Shown: in pieces, positions 32,920 through 43,137 of the stretch
Layout: the number at the start of each line of letters is the position of its first letter
Numbering within the stretch: position 1 is the first letter of the stretch
Assembly: GCA_025656455.1 (NCBI GenBank)
Contig: JAHXHS010000001.1
Span: forward strand, 174,484 to 238,483
Length of the DNA stretch: 64,000 bases
Direction of reading: 5' to 3'
Source of the DNA: Candidatus Thiodiazotropha sp. (ex Epidulcina cf. delphinae)
GTDB lineage: Bacteria > Pseudomonadota > Gammaproteobacteria > Chromatiales > Chromatiaceae
The notes under the pieces: model-generated
Database searches by the model: none
The model's input: the letters and a program-made list of their open reading frames with translations, nothing else
Told to the model about the DNA's origin: nothing
Program-made: the position numbers and the translations under genes

Positions 32920-34051
32920 AAACATGCCGATACGCCTCCGGCACCGGCAAATCATCCGGCAGCTCAGGATAATCCCCGCCCTCGCTCCGGTAGGCCCTGA
33001 GTTGGAAGACATAGGCCAACAGACGGGCTACCGCCAGATAGAGGCCGGCGGGGATAAAGGCATCCAGTTCGGTGTGGTAGTAGATCGCACGCGCCAGCAT
33101 CGGTGACCCGACCACCGGCACCTTGGCCTCGGCGCCAACCTTACGGATATTGAAGGCCACCAGGTCGGCCCCCTTAGCCAAGAGTTTTGGCGCATGCATA
33201 CGTTCAGGATCGTATTTCAACGCCACCGCAAAGTGGCTCGGGTTGGTAACGATCACGTCGGCCTTCGGCACTTCCTGCATCATCCGTTTCTGGGCCATCT
33301 CGCGCTGCAACTGGCGAATACGGCTCTTCACTTCCGGTTTGCCCTCAGTCTCCTTCATCTCGTCACGCAGTTCCTGGCGGGTCATCTTCAGTTGGCGTTT
33401 GTGGTCCCATAACTGGAAGGGAACATCGATGGCGGCGATCAGGATCAATGTGGTGGTCAACAGAATCACCGACCCGCCGATCAAACCGCTGAGATGGCCG
33501 AGCGCCTGGGAGATGTCCATCGCATGCAGCGCCAGAAACTTCTCCAAGGAGGTCCACAGCAGCAGGATGGTGGCGCCGCCGATGAACAGGAACTTCGCCA
33601 TCGCCTTGACCATCTCCACCAGGCCGCGCGCGGAGAAGACACGCTTCATGCCCTTCAACGGACTTAACTTACTCAATTTCGGCGTCAGCGCCTCGGCGCT
33701 GACGGAGAAGCCGCCCAATGCGACGGAGCTGAAGATGGCTGCCAGCACCACTAACAGAAAAAAGGGTGAAAGGGCGACGAAGACCTGGGCCACACCCTCT
33801 CCCAGGTGGGCAAGCATGGCGTTGATATCGAAAATTTCCTCACGAGTCAGGACAAAACCCCGGCTCATCATCTGCGAAAGGCTGTTGCCGATGGCACGGC
33901 TCATGGCGACAAGGCTGACCACACCGATCATGGTCACCACCATGGTGTTCAACTCCCGGGAGCGTGGCACCTGTCCCTTGCGTTTGGCATCATCGAGCCG
34001 TTTTGCCGAGGGTTGTTCTGTTTTTTCCTGGCCGTCTTCGTTCTCAGCCAT
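32918..34051 (-). CDS. flhB: Flagellar export switch protein FlhB
   Basis: 377 residues: charged N-terminus (MAENEDGQEKTEQPSAKRL), four membrane helices, and the autocleaving cytosolic domain with the NPTH-like site as NPSH (VIVTNPSHFAVALKYD). FlhB autocleavage switches export from rod/hook to filament substrates. The usual NPTH Thr is Ser here, a conservative change. It is 3 bp after fliR. Confidence 0.96.
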   Translation of the reverse strand: MAENEDGQEKTEQPSAKRLDDAKRKGQVPRSRELNTMVVTMIGVVSLVAMSRAIGNSLSQMMSRGFVLTREEIFDINAMLAHLGEGVAQVFVALSPFFLLVVLAAIFSSVALGGFSVSAEALTPKLSKLSPLKGMKRVFSARGLVEMVKAMAKFLFIGGATILLLWTSLEKFLALHAMDISQALGHLSGLIGGSVILLTTTLILIAAIDVPFQLWDHKRQLKMTRQELRDEMKETEGKPEVKSRIRQLQREMAQKRMMQEVPKADVIVTNPSHFAVALKYDPERMHAPKLLAKGADLVAFNIRKVGAEAKVPVVGSPMLARAIYYHTELDAFIPAGLYLAVARLLAYVFQLRAYRSEGGDYPELPDDLPVPEAYRHV

Positions 34052-34054
34052 GGC

Positions 34055-34834
34055 TCACCCCGTGACCCGCAGGGTCTGCATCAGAAGCTGGAAGGCCTCA
34101 TCCAGGAGCTCATTGAAAACCGCAAACACACTCGGCAGGGTCACCCATATCAGCGCGAACCCGAGCAGCATGGTGATGGGAAAACCTACCGAGAAGATAT
34201 TCAGCTGCGGCGCGGCGCGCATCACCACCCCCATGCCCATGTTGACCATCAGCATGGCGCCGATGATGGGCAGGGCGATGAGCAGGCCGCCGGCAAACAA
34301 ACGGCTGCCCCAGGCGACGATATCGAGCAGCCCGTTGCGCGAGATCCCATCCACCGCCACCGGCATGGTCGCAAAGCTGTCGGCCAGCAGTTCGATAGCC
34401 AGTAGATGGCCGTTAAAAATCAGAAACAGCAAGGTGGCGAAAATCAGGTAAAACTGGGCTATCACGGGCACCTGAACACCGTTGGTGGGATCCACCATCG
34501 AGGCGAAACCCAGACCCATACTGTAGGCGATCACCTGACCGCCGAAGATCAGCGCGCCGAACACCATCTGCAGTATAAAACCCATCAGCACACCGATCAG
34601 GATCTGCTGTAGCATGATCATGAAGCCAGTATGACTCAGCACCTCCGCCTGCGGAGGCGTCGGCAGCGATGGCGCCACCAGCAGCGTGATCAGCAACATC
34701 AGAAACAGGCGAAACCGCACCGGCACCTGGCGCGAACTGAACAGCGGGGCCGCCAACAACATGGCGCTGATGCGCACCATCGGCCAGAGATAGGCCGCCA
34801 TCCAGCTATTGAATAGTGCTTCATTGAAGATCAT
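34055..34834 (-). CDS. fliR: Flagellar export apparatus protein FliR
   Basis: 259 residues from ATG 34834 (preceded by GAGG; a TTG at 34876 adds an unlikely 14-residue tail). Six or so membrane segments with the FliR pattern: WPMVRISAMLLAAPLFSSRQV, GEVIAYSMGLGFA-like GGQVIAYSMGLGFASMVDP, and GLLIALPIIGAMLMVNMGMG. Part of the FliPQR export channel. Confidence 0.95.
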   Translation of the reverse strand: MIFNEALFNSWMAAYLWPMVRISAMLLAAPLFSSRQVPVRFRLFLMLLITLLVAPSLPTPPQAEVLSHTGFMIMLQQILIGVLMGFILQMVFGALIFGGQVIAYSMGLGFASMVDPTNGVQVPVIAQFYLIFATLLFLIFNGHLLAIELLADSFATMPVAVDGISRNGLLDIVAWGSRLFAGGLLIALPIIGAMLMVNMGMGVVMRAAPQLNIFSVGFPITMLLGFALIWVTLPSVFAVFNELLDEAFQLLMQTLRVTG

Positions 34835-34879
34835 GACCCGCCTCAGGGCGTTCACAGGCTTTCGATCGGTAGTCAACGC

Positions 34880-35149
34880 TCAAAGGATCAACTCCGGTAT
34901 GCTCTCGATCAGGTTCAGTGAGAAGTTCATCAGCAGCTGCAACATCCAGTGACCGGCCAGCATCAATACCAGTCCCACCACCACCAACTTGGGGATGAAG
35001 GTCAGGGTCATTTCATTGATCTGGGTGGCAGCCTGGAACATGGCGATGATCAGACCCACCGCGAGGGCGGGCAGCAGCACCATGCCAGTAAGTATGCCGA
35101 TCACCTGAAGGGTGTTCTGACCGATGGACATCACGATATCCGGGCTCAT
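34880..35149 (-). CDS. fliQ: Flagellar export apparatus protein FliQ
   Basis: 89 residues, two membrane hairpin helices (IGILTGMVLLPALAVGLIIA and VVVGLVLMLAGHWMLQLL). GAGGAGGGACC precedes the ATG. Forms the FliP5Q4R1 export channel. It lies between fliP and fliR. Confidence 0.95.
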   Translation of the reverse strand: MSPDIVMSIGQNTLQVIGILTGMVLLPALAVGLIIAMFQAATQINEMTLTFIPKLVVVGLVLMLAGHWMLQLLMNFSLNLIESIPELIL

Positions 35150-35164
35150 GGTCCCTCCTCCCGA

Positions 35165-35899
35165 TTAAACAAGGAAGCTCGATGCCAGGGTGCCGAACAC
35201 CAGCGCCCAACCATCGATCAATACGAACAACATAATCTTGAACGGCAGCGAGATAATCATCGGCGAGAGCATCATCATACCCATCGACATGAGAATGCTG
35301 GCTACCACGATGTCGATAATCAAGAACGGAATGAACAACAAAAAGCCGATCTGAAAACCGGTCTTCAACTCACTGGTGGCAAAGGCCGGCAGTAAAAGGG
35401 TGAAGGGTACGTCATCCGGCTCCTCGAATTCACCGAAATCGCCGATTCGGGCAAACAGGGCCAGGTCGTCCTCGCGGGTCTGCGCCAACATAAACGCCTT
35501 CACCGGCTCTGACGCGGCCTGTAGGGCCTGCACGGTATCGAGCTCCTCGACCAGATAGGGCTGCAGGGCGACCTGGTTCACCTCGGTGAAGACAGGCATC
35601 ATGATGAACAGGGTGAGAAACAGGGCAAGGCCGATGAGGATCTGGTTCGACGGGGTATTCTGGGTTCCAAGCGCCTGTCTCAGGATGGCCAGAACGATGA
35701 TGATGCGGGCAAACGAAGTCATCATCATCAACGCCCCCGGCAGTAGGGCCAGGGCGGTCATGAAAAACAGGATCTGGATGGTCAGGGTATAGGTCTGAGC
35801 GCCCTCCCCGTCTGTTGTGATACTGAAGGCGTCCACTCCAGGGGCGGCCTGCAGGAGGGTGCTGAAGAGTAACCCGGCGATCAGCAGCCAGCCTCTCAT
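35165..35899 (-). CDS. fliP: Flagellar export apparatus protein FliP
   Basis: 244 residues: cleavable signal ([20 protein letters not shown]), then the FliP core with [40 protein letters not shown], and the C-terminal [19 protein letters not shown]. Core of the export channel. Its start overlaps the fliO stop (ATGA). Confidence 0.96.
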   Translation of the reverse strand: MRGWLLIAGLLFSTLLQAAPGVDAFSITTDGEGAQTYTLTIQILFFMTALALLPGALMMMTSFARIIIVLAILRQALGTQNTPSNQILIGLALFLTLFIMMPVFTEVNQVALQPYLVEELDTVQALQAASEPVKAFMLAQTREDDLALFARIGDFGEFEEPDDVPFTLLLPAFATSELKTGFQIGFLLFIPFLIIDIVVASILMSMGMMMLSPMIISLPFKIMLFVLIDGWALVFGTLASSFLV

Positions 35900-36318
35900 T
35901 GCCGGGCCTCCCGCTGATCATTCAACGATTCGCCTCCGCCACGCGTAGCGTTCAACCGATCACGGAAATTCTCCCGGGCCTCCGCCAATACATGCAGGGT
36001 GCGCACCTGACCAGGGGCCACGCCCAACAGCAGGCGGGTATTCTCCACTTCGACCACCACCACTCGTTCCCTGGCGCCCACCGAGGCGCCGCCCAACACG
36101 CGCACCAGCCCCTTTCCCGTCATCGGTAGCTGAGCATATCGCTTGAACAACCAGGCCCCACCTATGATCAGGGCCAAGATCAGCAACAAACCACCGGCGG
36201 TGCTCAACAGGCCCTCCGCGCCCAGCGGCGAAACCTTGACGCCGATCTGCTTCTGAGTCGTTTCGACAGCCAGCAGGGAGTGGCTGAAAACCAGGCAGAT
36301 GAGCGGCCAGCGTTTCAT
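35896..36318 (-). CDS. fliO: Flagellar assembly protein FliO
   Basis: 140 residues: signal-like N-terminus ([18 protein letters not shown]), one membrane helix ([19 protein letters not shown], ~42-60) and a small cytosolic domain ([36 protein letters not shown]). FliO scaffolds FliP assembly. ATGA overlaps with fliN and fliP. Confidence 0.94.
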   Translation of the reverse strand: MKRWPLICLVFSHSLLAVETTQKQIGVKVSPLGAEGLLSTAGGLLLILALIIGGAWLFKRYAQLPMTGKGLVRVLGGASVGARERVVVVEVENTRLLLGVAPGQVRTLHVLAEARENFRDRLNATRGGGESLNDQREARQ

Positions 36319-36722
36319 CAGCTGAGTCTCTTTACCCGCTCGGACGGACTGATGATATCGGTGAGCCGCAGACCGAACTTCTCGTTCACCACCACCACCT
36401 CGCCTTGGGCGATCAGGGTGCCATTAACCAGCACATCCATCGGTTCGCCGGCCAGTCTGTCCAACTCGACCACCGAACCCTGATTCAGTTGCAGCAGGTT
36501 GCGGATATTGATCTTGGTGCGACCGATCTCCATCGAAATGGTGACCGGCACATCAAGGATCGAGTCCATATTCATGGCGCCGACGGCCGATTCATCCTGC
36601 AACTCATCGAAGGTCGCGGCGGCAGCGCTTTCATCGCCCTCGGTTTCGCCCTGCTCACCCAGTGCGGCGGCCCACTCATCGGCCAACGCTTCATTCGGAT
36701 CGGTAACTTTGTCTTCACTCAT
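36318..36722 (-). CDS. fliN: Flagellar motor switch protein FliN
   Basis: 134 residues from ATG 36722: an acidic N-terminal extension and the C-terminal SpoA domain (DVPVTISMEIGRTKINIRNL, LNQGSVVELDRLAGEPMDVL, GEVVVVNEKFGLRLTDI). An upstream frame to 36788 lacks a good ribosome-binding site. FliN forms the C-ring base and binds CheY-P. Confidence 0.96.
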   Translation of the reverse strand: MSEDKVTDPNEALADEWAAALGEQGETEGDESAAAATFDELQDESAVGAMNMDSILDVPVTISMEIGRTKINIRNLLQLNQGSVVELDRLAGEPMDVLVNGTLIAQGEVVVVNEKFGLRLTDIISPSERVKRLS

Positions 36723-36788
36723 CTTCTCACCCTCTTGGGTAATCACTGCACGATTTGCCGCAGCAGGAAGGCTACGGCCGACACGCAT

Positions 36789-37829
36789 TCACTTTTTACT
36801 GGAGATCTCGGTGGCCTTCTTCTCCATTTCCAGATAGTCATGCAGACCCTTACGCCGATTGTGCTGGATCCATTGGTTGATCTTCAGTGCGTAATTGCCA
36901 TCCGAGACCCCAAGCCTAGCCTTGAAGACCGGCACATCAGCAGCCTCAACCTCGACCTCTTCCGGCATCTCGATGGGAATGATGTCGCCCCTCTTGAGCC
37001 CGGCCAATTGCTTGACGCTCATCTGCACTTCGGTCAGGTTGCTGCAAAGCTCGATCTTTGCCCCCATGATCTCCTCCTTCAGGGAGCCCTCCCAGCGTTC
37101 ATCTCGCTCACCCCGATCGCTCTGCACCCCGGCATCCAGCAATTCACGAATCGGCTCAACCATTGAGTAGGGCATACAGATATGGAAATCACCGCCGCCA
37201 CTCTCCAGATCCACATGGAAAGAGGTCACGACCACCACCTCGGACGGGCTGACGATATTCGCAAACTGGGGATTGACCTCCGAACCGCTGTATTCAAACT
37301 TGACTCGGAATACCGGCATCCAGGCATTACCCAGATCCTCGAAGGCCCGCTTCAGCAGCAGTTGAATCACCCGGTTCTCGGTCGGGGTGAAGTCACGGCC
37401 CTCGATCTTGGTATGGAATCGGCCGGAGCCGCCGAAGTAATTGTCCACCACGCTGAACACCAGCTTCGGATCGATCACGAACAACCCCTTGCCCCGCAAT
37501 GGCGGCACGCGAATCATATTCAGACTGGTGGGAACGAACAGGCTGTGAACAAACTCCGAAAACTTCTGCATCTGGATGCCGGAAACGGACAGATCGGCGG
37601 TGCGCCGCAGCATATTGAAAAGACTGGTGCGGAATAGTCGCGCAAAGCGTTCGTTGATCATCTCCAGGGTCGGCAGACGCCCGCGGACGATCCGGTCCTG
37701 ACTGGTGAAATCGTATGAATTGACCCCACCCGGCTCGACCACATCCGACTCGGTGGCGACATCGCCGTTATCGACGCCATGCAATAGGGCATCGATCTCC
37801 TCTTGTGAAAGCAGGTCGTTGGTGCTCAT
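36789..37829 (-). CDS. fliM: Flagellar motor switch protein FliM
   Basis: 346 residues: N-terminal CheY-binding peptide (LLSQEEIDALLHGV), a middle domain with GGSGRFHTKIEGRDFTPTENR, and a C-terminal SpoA domain (MSVKQLAGLKRGDIIPIEMP). FliM is the main C-ring switch component. Its start overlaps the fliL stop by ATGA. Confidence 0.97.
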   Translation of the reverse strand: MSTNDLLSQEEIDALLHGVDNGDVATESDVVEPGGVNSYDFTSQDRIVRGRLPTLEMINERFARLFRTSLFNMLRRTADLSVSGIQMQKFSEFVHSLFVPTSLNMIRVPPLRGKGLFVIDPKLVFSVVDNYFGGSGRFHTKIEGRDFTPTENRVIQLLLKRAFEDLGNAWMPVFRVKFEYSGSEVNPQFANIVSPSEVVVVTSFHVDLESGGGDFHICMPYSMVEPIRELLDAGVQSDRGERDERWEGSLKEEIMGAKIELCSNLTEVQMSVKQLAGLKRGDIIPIEMPEEVEVEAADVPVFKARLGVSDGNYALKINQWIQHNRRKGLHDYLEMEKKATEISSKK

Positions 37830-38341
37830 TGCATTACAAAACTGGTGAAATAGAGGGCATCAACCTCTCCCGGGCCTTGCAGTTCCTTGACCACCCGGTT
37901 GAACTCCTGCAACATCTTGGCCTGCAGGGCCTCTTTGCTGCTGCGCGTCTTCAGTGACTTTGCATCCACGGTGGAGAGCAGGTTCAGTAAGTTGTGGCGA
38001 ATCATCGGATCATTGTGCTGAATGAATTCGGCCAATGGCTCAGAGGTAACTCGCACACTCACACCGACCTGCAGCAGGCTCGGACGGCCCGGCAGGTTGA
38101 CCACGAACGGTGGCGTGAAATCGAGGTATTGCGCGGGTCCCTGTTCGGCTTCGGGCTCGGTGGTCTCCTCTGTCGTCGCCGGATCTTCCTCGGCAGCCTC
38201 ATCGCCGCTGAGAAGAAAAAAAGCGACAACCCCGCCACCGATCAGCAGAACCGCGACGATTGCGATAATGAGAATCAACTTGGTCTTGTTAGGCTTCTCT
38301 TCGCCTAGATCAAGCTCTTCAGTTGCCTGTTCATTTGCCAT
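37826..38341 (-). CDS. fliL: Flagellar basal body-associated protein FliL
   Basis: 171 residues from ATG 38341 (GAGGAATGGCATC precedes it). One membrane helix (LILIIAIVAVLLIGGGVVAFFLL, ~22-44), an acidic linker, and a periplasmic domain (YLDFTPPFVVNLPG, ending SFVMQ). FliL stabilises stators. It is the first gene of this long minus-strand operon, 34 bp after a sigma-54 promoter. Confidence 0.94.
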   Translation of the reverse strand: MANEQATEELDLGEEKPNKTKLILIIAIVAVLLIGGGVVAFFLLSGDEAAEEDPATTEETTEPEAEQGPAQYLDFTPPFVVNLPGRPSLLQVGVSVRVTSEPLAEFIQHNDPMIRHNLLNLLSTVDAKSLKTRSSKEALQAKMLQEFNRVVKELQGPGEVDALYFTSFVMQ

Positions 38342-38374
38342 GATGCCATTCCTCAAAGATGCTATTCAACTCAT

Positions 38375-38391
38375 ATGCAATTAAAGTGCCA
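38375..38391 (-). promoter_or_regulatory. Sigma-54 promoter of the fliL operon
   Basis: On the minus strand the sequence TGGCAC-N5-TTGCAT matches the -24/-12 consensus (TGGCAC-N5-TTGCW) exactly, with the correct spacing, 34 bp upstream of the fliL ATG. RpoN/FleQ-type control of class II/III flagellar genes is normal in polar flagellates. Confidence 0.88.
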
Positions 38392-38723
38392 CACGAAATA
38401 AGCCAGCCTTCTCTTTTTAAAACAATGAGTTAATATCTCTCATATACCGTGAGACAAAATCTTGACTCTCCAAACCCGCCGCATCAGGCAAAATTCCGAC
38501 GTCATCGAAAATAGCCGAAGTGATCCGGGTTCAGCCTCCAACTGGCACACACCTGGATGAAGGTATGGAAAGGGCACTGGCCAAGCCCTGCTAAAAGGCG
38601 AAAAATACCCTTCGCGGGAGAGGACAGACGACCGAGCGAGAAAAACCCTTTATCAGTCGCTGATTAAGTGCTATTAATTACACGGTTAAACGGCTGTAAA
38701 TACATAAAATCATTAGGATCTTA
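38392..38723. other. Divergent intergenic region, fliL / HDOD-kinase
   Basis: 332 bp without a gene. It should contain the FleQ-type enhancer for the fliL promoter and the promoter of the rightward kinase gene, but no clear binding site was recognised. A TGGCAC at 38540 has no matching -12 element. Confidence 0.5.
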
Positions 38724-40829
38724 GTGCCTATTCATTCACAGCAAAAACCATTTGAGGGAAGATTCAGCGATCTCCCCTCTCCCCCCGCTATCCTTATCGA
38801 GCTCATCGATAGCTGTAACAGCCCCGAGATGAGTTTCACCCAACTGGCCGAGACCATCCAAAAGGATGCCGGCATCTCCTCCCAGGTCATCGCCGCAGCC
38901 AACTCCCCCTTCTACCGTCAGTGGCAGGAGATCAGCGATCTCCAGCGCATCCTGGTCGTACTCGGCATCAGCAGCGTCAGGACCATCGCCATCAACAGCG
39001 CTGTGCGGCAATTCTTCGCTAAACTCAGCAAACAGACAGGGCGCACCCTGGAGCAGCTCTGGTTCCGGTCGCTGATCTGCGCGCATACCGCCAGGTCCCT
39101 GGCGGAATTAACCGCCTACCCGGCAGCGGAAGAGGCCTACCTCGCGGGACTCTTGCACAGCTTGGGCCAACTGGCCCTGCTGAAGGCCTTCCCGGATGAT
39201 TATCGAGAGATTCTCGAACAAGAACTCAGTGGCAAGGCACTGATTCAGACAGAGCAGGAGAAACTCGGTTATACCTCCCCCCAGATCGGGTCGCAGATGA
39301 TCGACAGATGGGCGTTGCAGTCCTTTCTCTCTGACGCCGTGCGCTATCAGTATGAATCCACCGACGCCATTCTCGACGCCTCCCATCTGGTAAAGTTGAT
39401 CAATCTATCGAGCCGGCTCTGCGATCACGACGGCGCACCGGACAACGAAGGATTGGAGCGAGCCGATCTGCTGTTCGGGCTTAATCAATCGATCGTCGAA
39501 CAGCTACTGCAAGAGGCCCGGGACAGTGCGGCCAAGGCCGCTCAGAGCCTCGGCATCCCCCTGCCCTCGCAGAATAACGATCAACATGACCAGCGCCACC
39601 AGGAAGCATTGGCTGAGCGGATCAAGCAGGCGGCCCTGTTAAGCAACAGCCTGGGGCAACTGCCGGAAGGGGCCGACATGGCCGCCACCCTGCAGCAGAT
39701 CCAGCGTGATCTCGATTTGCTGTTCGGCACTGATCAGATCTGCTTTCTGCTGCGGAAAACCGATGAGCCTCTGTTACATCCCGTCAGCCCGACCACACCG
39801 AAAAGCCCATTATTGGACGAAATAGCAGTCTCCACCGAGTCCGACCACAGCCTGGCGGCGAGGGCGTTCAACCAATGCTGCATGCTGTTCTCCCTAGACG
39901 AGGAGAACCAGCCTCGACTCTCTGTGGCCGACCGTCAATTGGCACGCTATCTCAAGTGCGACGGCTTGGTCTATCTACCCCTTGCATCACGACAGTCGGC
40001 CCAGGGATTGATCGCAGTAGGCATGGGCCAGGAGCGATGGCGAAGCCTCGGCGATCAACAACCGCTGCTGGCCCTGTTCGCCCGCGAAGCGGCAGAGATG
40101 CTACAATGCCATCGCGACAGGCTCGCCTCCCAGCAACAGCTCATCGATGACGAACGCGCCGCCTTTCACCTGGAAGCCCGCAAGGTGGTGCATGAGGCCA
40201 ACAATCCCCTGGGCATCATCAACAACTACCTGCACATCCTTGGCATGAAACTGGGCGAAGAGCATCAGTTCCATGAAGAGCTGGAGATCATCAAAGAGGA
40301 GATCGCCAGGGTCGGCAGAATCATCCTGCGCATTCGGGATATTCCCGACGCACTCGAACAGCAGGAAAAGGGAGTCGATATCAACCAACTGATCCAGGAT
40401 CTGCACAAACTGTTTCAAGCATCCCTGTTCGCCACTCAGAATATCGTAGCGGAACTCGATCTCGATACGAACATTCCTCTGCTGAACACCCAGCGAGGCC
40501 ACCTGAAACAGATACTCACAAATCTGCTGAAAAATGCCGTTGAGGCGATGCAGGAGGGGGGGAAGTTGAGTATCGCCACCCACGATAATGCCTATTTGAA
40601 TGGCAGGGCGCACATAGAAATAGTCATCACAGACAATGGTCCCGGCATCGACCAGGAGATCATGGATCAACTCTTCCTTCCGGGCAAAACCACCAAGGAT
40701 AGCTCCCACTCGGGTTTGGGGCTTGCGATTGTCAAGAATCTCATTGATGAGCTTTCCGGCTCCATCAACTGTACCTCGAATACAGCGATGGGCACCCGTT
40801 TTCAGCTGTTCCTGCCACGAACCGGTTAG
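38724..40829 (+). CDS. HDOD-domain sensor histidine kinase (cytosolic)
   Basis: 701 residues, start GTG 38724. Residues ~15-270 are an HDOD domain (LPSPPAILIELI, IQKDAGISSQVIAAANSPFY, LAGLLHSLGQLALL); ~310-460 resembles a GAF domain; then the H-box RKVVHEANNPLGIINNYLHI (His ~ 490), N-box LTNLLKNAVEAMQEGG, G1 DNGPGIDQEI, F-box LFLPGKTTK and G2 HSGLGLAIVKNL. No membrane segment. The response-regulator gene follows after 13 bp. HDOD fused to a complete kinase is uncommon; the signal is unknown. Confidence 0.9.
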   Translation: MPIHSQQKPFEGRFSDLPSPPAILIELIDSCNSPEMSFTQLAETIQKDAGISSQVIAAANSPFYRQWQEISDLQRILVVLGISSVRTIAINSAVRQFFAKLSKQTGRTLEQLWFRSLICAHTARSLAELTAYPAAEEAYLAGLLHSLGQLALLKAFPDDYREILEQELSGKALIQTEQEKLGYTSPQIGSQMIDRWALQSFLSDAVRYQYESTDAILDASHLVKLINLSSRLCDHDGAPDNEGLERADLLFGLNQSIVEQLLQEARDSAAKAAQSLGIPLPSQNNDQHDQRHQEALAERIKQAALLSNSLGQLPEGADMAATLQQIQRDLDLLFGTDQICFLLRKTDEPLLHPVSPTTPKSPLLDEIAVSTESDHSLAARAFNQCCMLFSLDEENQPRLSVADRQLARYLKCDGLVYLPLASRQSAQGLIAVGMGQERWRSLGDQQPLLALFAREAAEMLQCHRDRLASQQQLIDDERAAFHLEARKVVHEANNPLGIINNYLHILGMKLGEEHQFHEELEIIKEEIARVGRIILRIRDIPDALEQQEKGVDINQLIQDLHKLFQASLFATQNIVAELDLDTNIPLLNTQRGHLKQILTNLLKNAVEAMQEGGKLSIATHDNAYLNGRAHIEIVITDNGPGIDQEIMDQLFLPGKTTKDSSHSGLGLAIVKNLIDELSGSINCTSNTAMGTRFQLFLPRTG

Positions 40830-40842
40830 CGAGGGGTACGCC

Positions 40843-43137
40843 ATGCATTCACACTATCCGGCGCCTTGGTGCGGTATCGAAGATAATTTCGGCTCGACGC
40901 CGAAAAGGATCAAGATCAGCACGCAAAAACGTCGCTTTATCGCACGTATCCTGATCGCCGATGACGAACCCAGAGCAAGGGCCAGTCTGAGGGAGGTGCT
41001 TCGCTACTCCGGCTATGAGACGACCCTGGCCGAAAGCGGTTTTGAAGCGCTTGAACAGCTAAACAGTCACGACTTCGACCTGATACTGCTCGATCTCAAT
41101 ATGCCCGACCTGCATGGTCAGAAAGTGATGGAGCACATCAAACAGAACAAAATCGACTGCGACATCATCGTCGTCAGCGGAGAAACCAGTTTCGACCATG
41201 CCACTCAAGCACTACGCAAGGGAGCCCAGGATTTCCTACGCAAACCCTATGCCCCCGACGAACTGCTGCGTTCAGTCGCCAATGTGCTCGAACGGCGCCG
41301 GCTGCAGGAAGAAAATCGGGCCATACAACAGCGATTAAGCGAGTCTGAATCCCTTCACAAGTTCATTGTCAACAACTCCCCAGACATGATCTACCTGCTC
41401 GATCACGAGGGTAACTTCGCCTTCGTCAACCAGCGGGTGGAGACCCTGCTCGGCTTCAGTCAAAAAGAGATCATCGGTCGGCACTTCTCCGAACTGATCC
41501 ACGAAGAGGATATCGATCAGGCGCTCCATACATTCAATGAACGACGCACCGGCGACCGGGCTACCCGCAGCCGGGAATTGCGTCTGCGCTGTAAGAACGG
41601 TGACGGTCCCCGCTATTTCAAGTCACGGGTGGTGCCGATCGAACTGAGCTCCATCGGCATCTACTCCCTCGACGACGACAACCGGAAAGCGTTCGTCGGC
41701 ACCTACGGCGTAGCGCGTGACATCACCGAACGCAAGCAGGCGGAGGAGCTGATCAAATACCAGCTTCATCACGACCTGTTGACCAATCTACCCAACCGCA
41801 GCCTGTTCCGCGACCGATTGAACATGGCCATGGCCCAATCGAAGCGCAGCGGTAAAAAGCTGGCGATCATGTATCTCGACATGGACCGGTTCAAGATCAT
41901 CAACGACTCCCTCGGCCATTATGTCGGTGACGAACTGTTGAAATCGGTCGGACAACGTCTACGCAGCGAACTGCGCGAAGCGGACACCCTGGCGCGTGTC
42001 GGCGGCGATGAGTTCAATCTGCTGATACCCGAGGTCAATGATATTCAGGATACAAGAAACCTCGCCGAAAAGATCCTGCGTCTCACCACGCAACCGTTTA
42101 TCATCAAGAATGAGGAGATCTTCATCAGTTTCAGCATCGGTATCTCGATCTATCCGAATGACGGTGACACCAGGGATACATTGATCAAGCATGCCGACAT
42201 GGCGATGTACAAAGTAAAGAATGCAGGGAAGAATGGCTATGCCTTCTATTCCGAGGAGATGAAGACCCACTTCTCCCAGTCGCTGGATATCGAGAACGGT
42301 CTGCGCAAGGCCATCTCCACTGATGAACTCTGTCTCCACTACCAGCCGCAGTACGATATCCTGAACGGCAAGATGGTCGGTGTGGAGGCCCTCGTCCGTT
42401 GGCAGCATCCAGAGAAGGGCATCATTCAACCCAATGAATTCATCATCGTCGCTGAAGAATCCGGACTCATTATCCCGCTTGGCGAATGGGTATTGCGCAA
42501 GGCATGCACGGATATCAGACGCTGGCAGGACGAGGAAGGCATTACGCTCAGCCTGGCGGTGAACATCTCGGTACAACAGCTGGAGATGGATCAATTCGTC
42601 GCCAAGACGTTAAAGATCATCAAGCGGCATGAATTGCCGAGAAACATATTGGAACTGGAAATCACCGAACATGCCATCATGCAAGACATGGAGAAGGCCA
42701 TCAACACCCTCACTCGTCTCTCGCAAAAAGGCATACGCATCGCCATCGACGACTTCGGCACGGGCTACTCCTCCCTGGGCTATCTTCAAACGCTGCCCAT
42801 CAATACCCTGAAGATGGACCGCTCCTTCGTACAGGGAATCAAATCGACCGGCGATAATTCCATCATCAATGCGATTATCGCCATGGCCAAGGGGCTCAAC
42901 CTGGATCTGATCGCCGAAGGTGTCGAGAACCAGACCCAGATCGACCACCTCAGCAAGGCCGGTTGCTGTCTGGCCCAAGGTTTCTTCTACAGCCGTCCAA
43001 TACCGGAAGACGAATTGTTGAGGCTGATCAAATCCCAGCTTGGCGAGGTTAGTGAAGAATACACTACGCAAACCCGATTCACAGACAGCGATATAGCAGT
43101 GGATTATATGATAGGCACGACGGATGAAGAGCCGTAA
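40843..43137 (+). CDS. Response regulator with REC-PAS-GGDEF-EAL domains
   Basis: 764 residues from ATG 40843 (GAGGGGTACGCC upstream); in-frame sequence before it lies in the kinase gene. REC (~35-150; LIADDEPRARASLREVL, phospho-Asp in LILLDLNMPD, KPYAP), PAS (~170-300), GGDEF with intact RVGGDEFNLLI, and EAL with EALVRWQ, ITEHAIM, DDFGTGYSSLGYL all intact. It can therefore in principle both make and degrade c-di-GMP. It is the probable output of the adjacent HDOD kinase and may tune motility. Confidence 0.93.
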   Translation: MHSHYPAPWCGIEDNFGSTPKRIKISTQKRRFIARILIADDEPRARASLREVLRYSGYETTLAESGFEALEQLNSHDFDLILLDLNMPDLHGQKVMEHIKQNKIDCDIIVVSGETSFDHATQALRKGAQDFLRKPYAPDELLRSVANVLERRRLQEENRAIQQRLSESESLHKFIVNNSPDMIYLLDHEGNFAFVNQRVETLLGFSQKEIIGRHFSELIHEEDIDQALHTFNERRTGDRATRSRELRLRCKNGDGPRYFKSRVVPIELSSIGIYSLDDDNRKAFVGTYGVARDITERKQAEELIKYQLHHDLLTNLPNRSLFRDRLNMAMAQSKRSGKKLAIMYLDMDRFKIINDSLGHYVGDELLKSVGQRLRSELREADTLARVGGDEFNLLIPEVNDIQDTRNLAEKILRLTTQPFIIKNEEIFISFSIGISIYPNDGDTRDTLIKHADMAMYKVKNAGKNGYAFYSEEMKTHFSQSLDIENGLRKAISTDELCLHYQPQYDILNGKMVGVEALVRWQHPEKGIIQPNEFIIVAEESGLIIPLGEWVLRKACTDIRRWQDEEGITLSLAVNISVQQLEMDQFVAKTLKIIKRHELPRNILELEITEHAIMQDMEKAINTLTRLSQKGIRIAIDDFGTGYSSLGYLQTLPINTLKMDRSFVQGIKSTGDNSIINAIIAMAKGLNLDLIAEGVENQTQIDHLSKAGCCLAQGFFYSRPIPEDELLRLIKSQLGEVSEEYTTQTRFTDSDIAVDYMIGTTDEEP

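Noticed and set aside
38540..38560. TGGCAC motif as a second sigma-54 promoter for the HDOD-kinase gene
   Set aside because: The -12 TTGCW element is absent at the required spacing.
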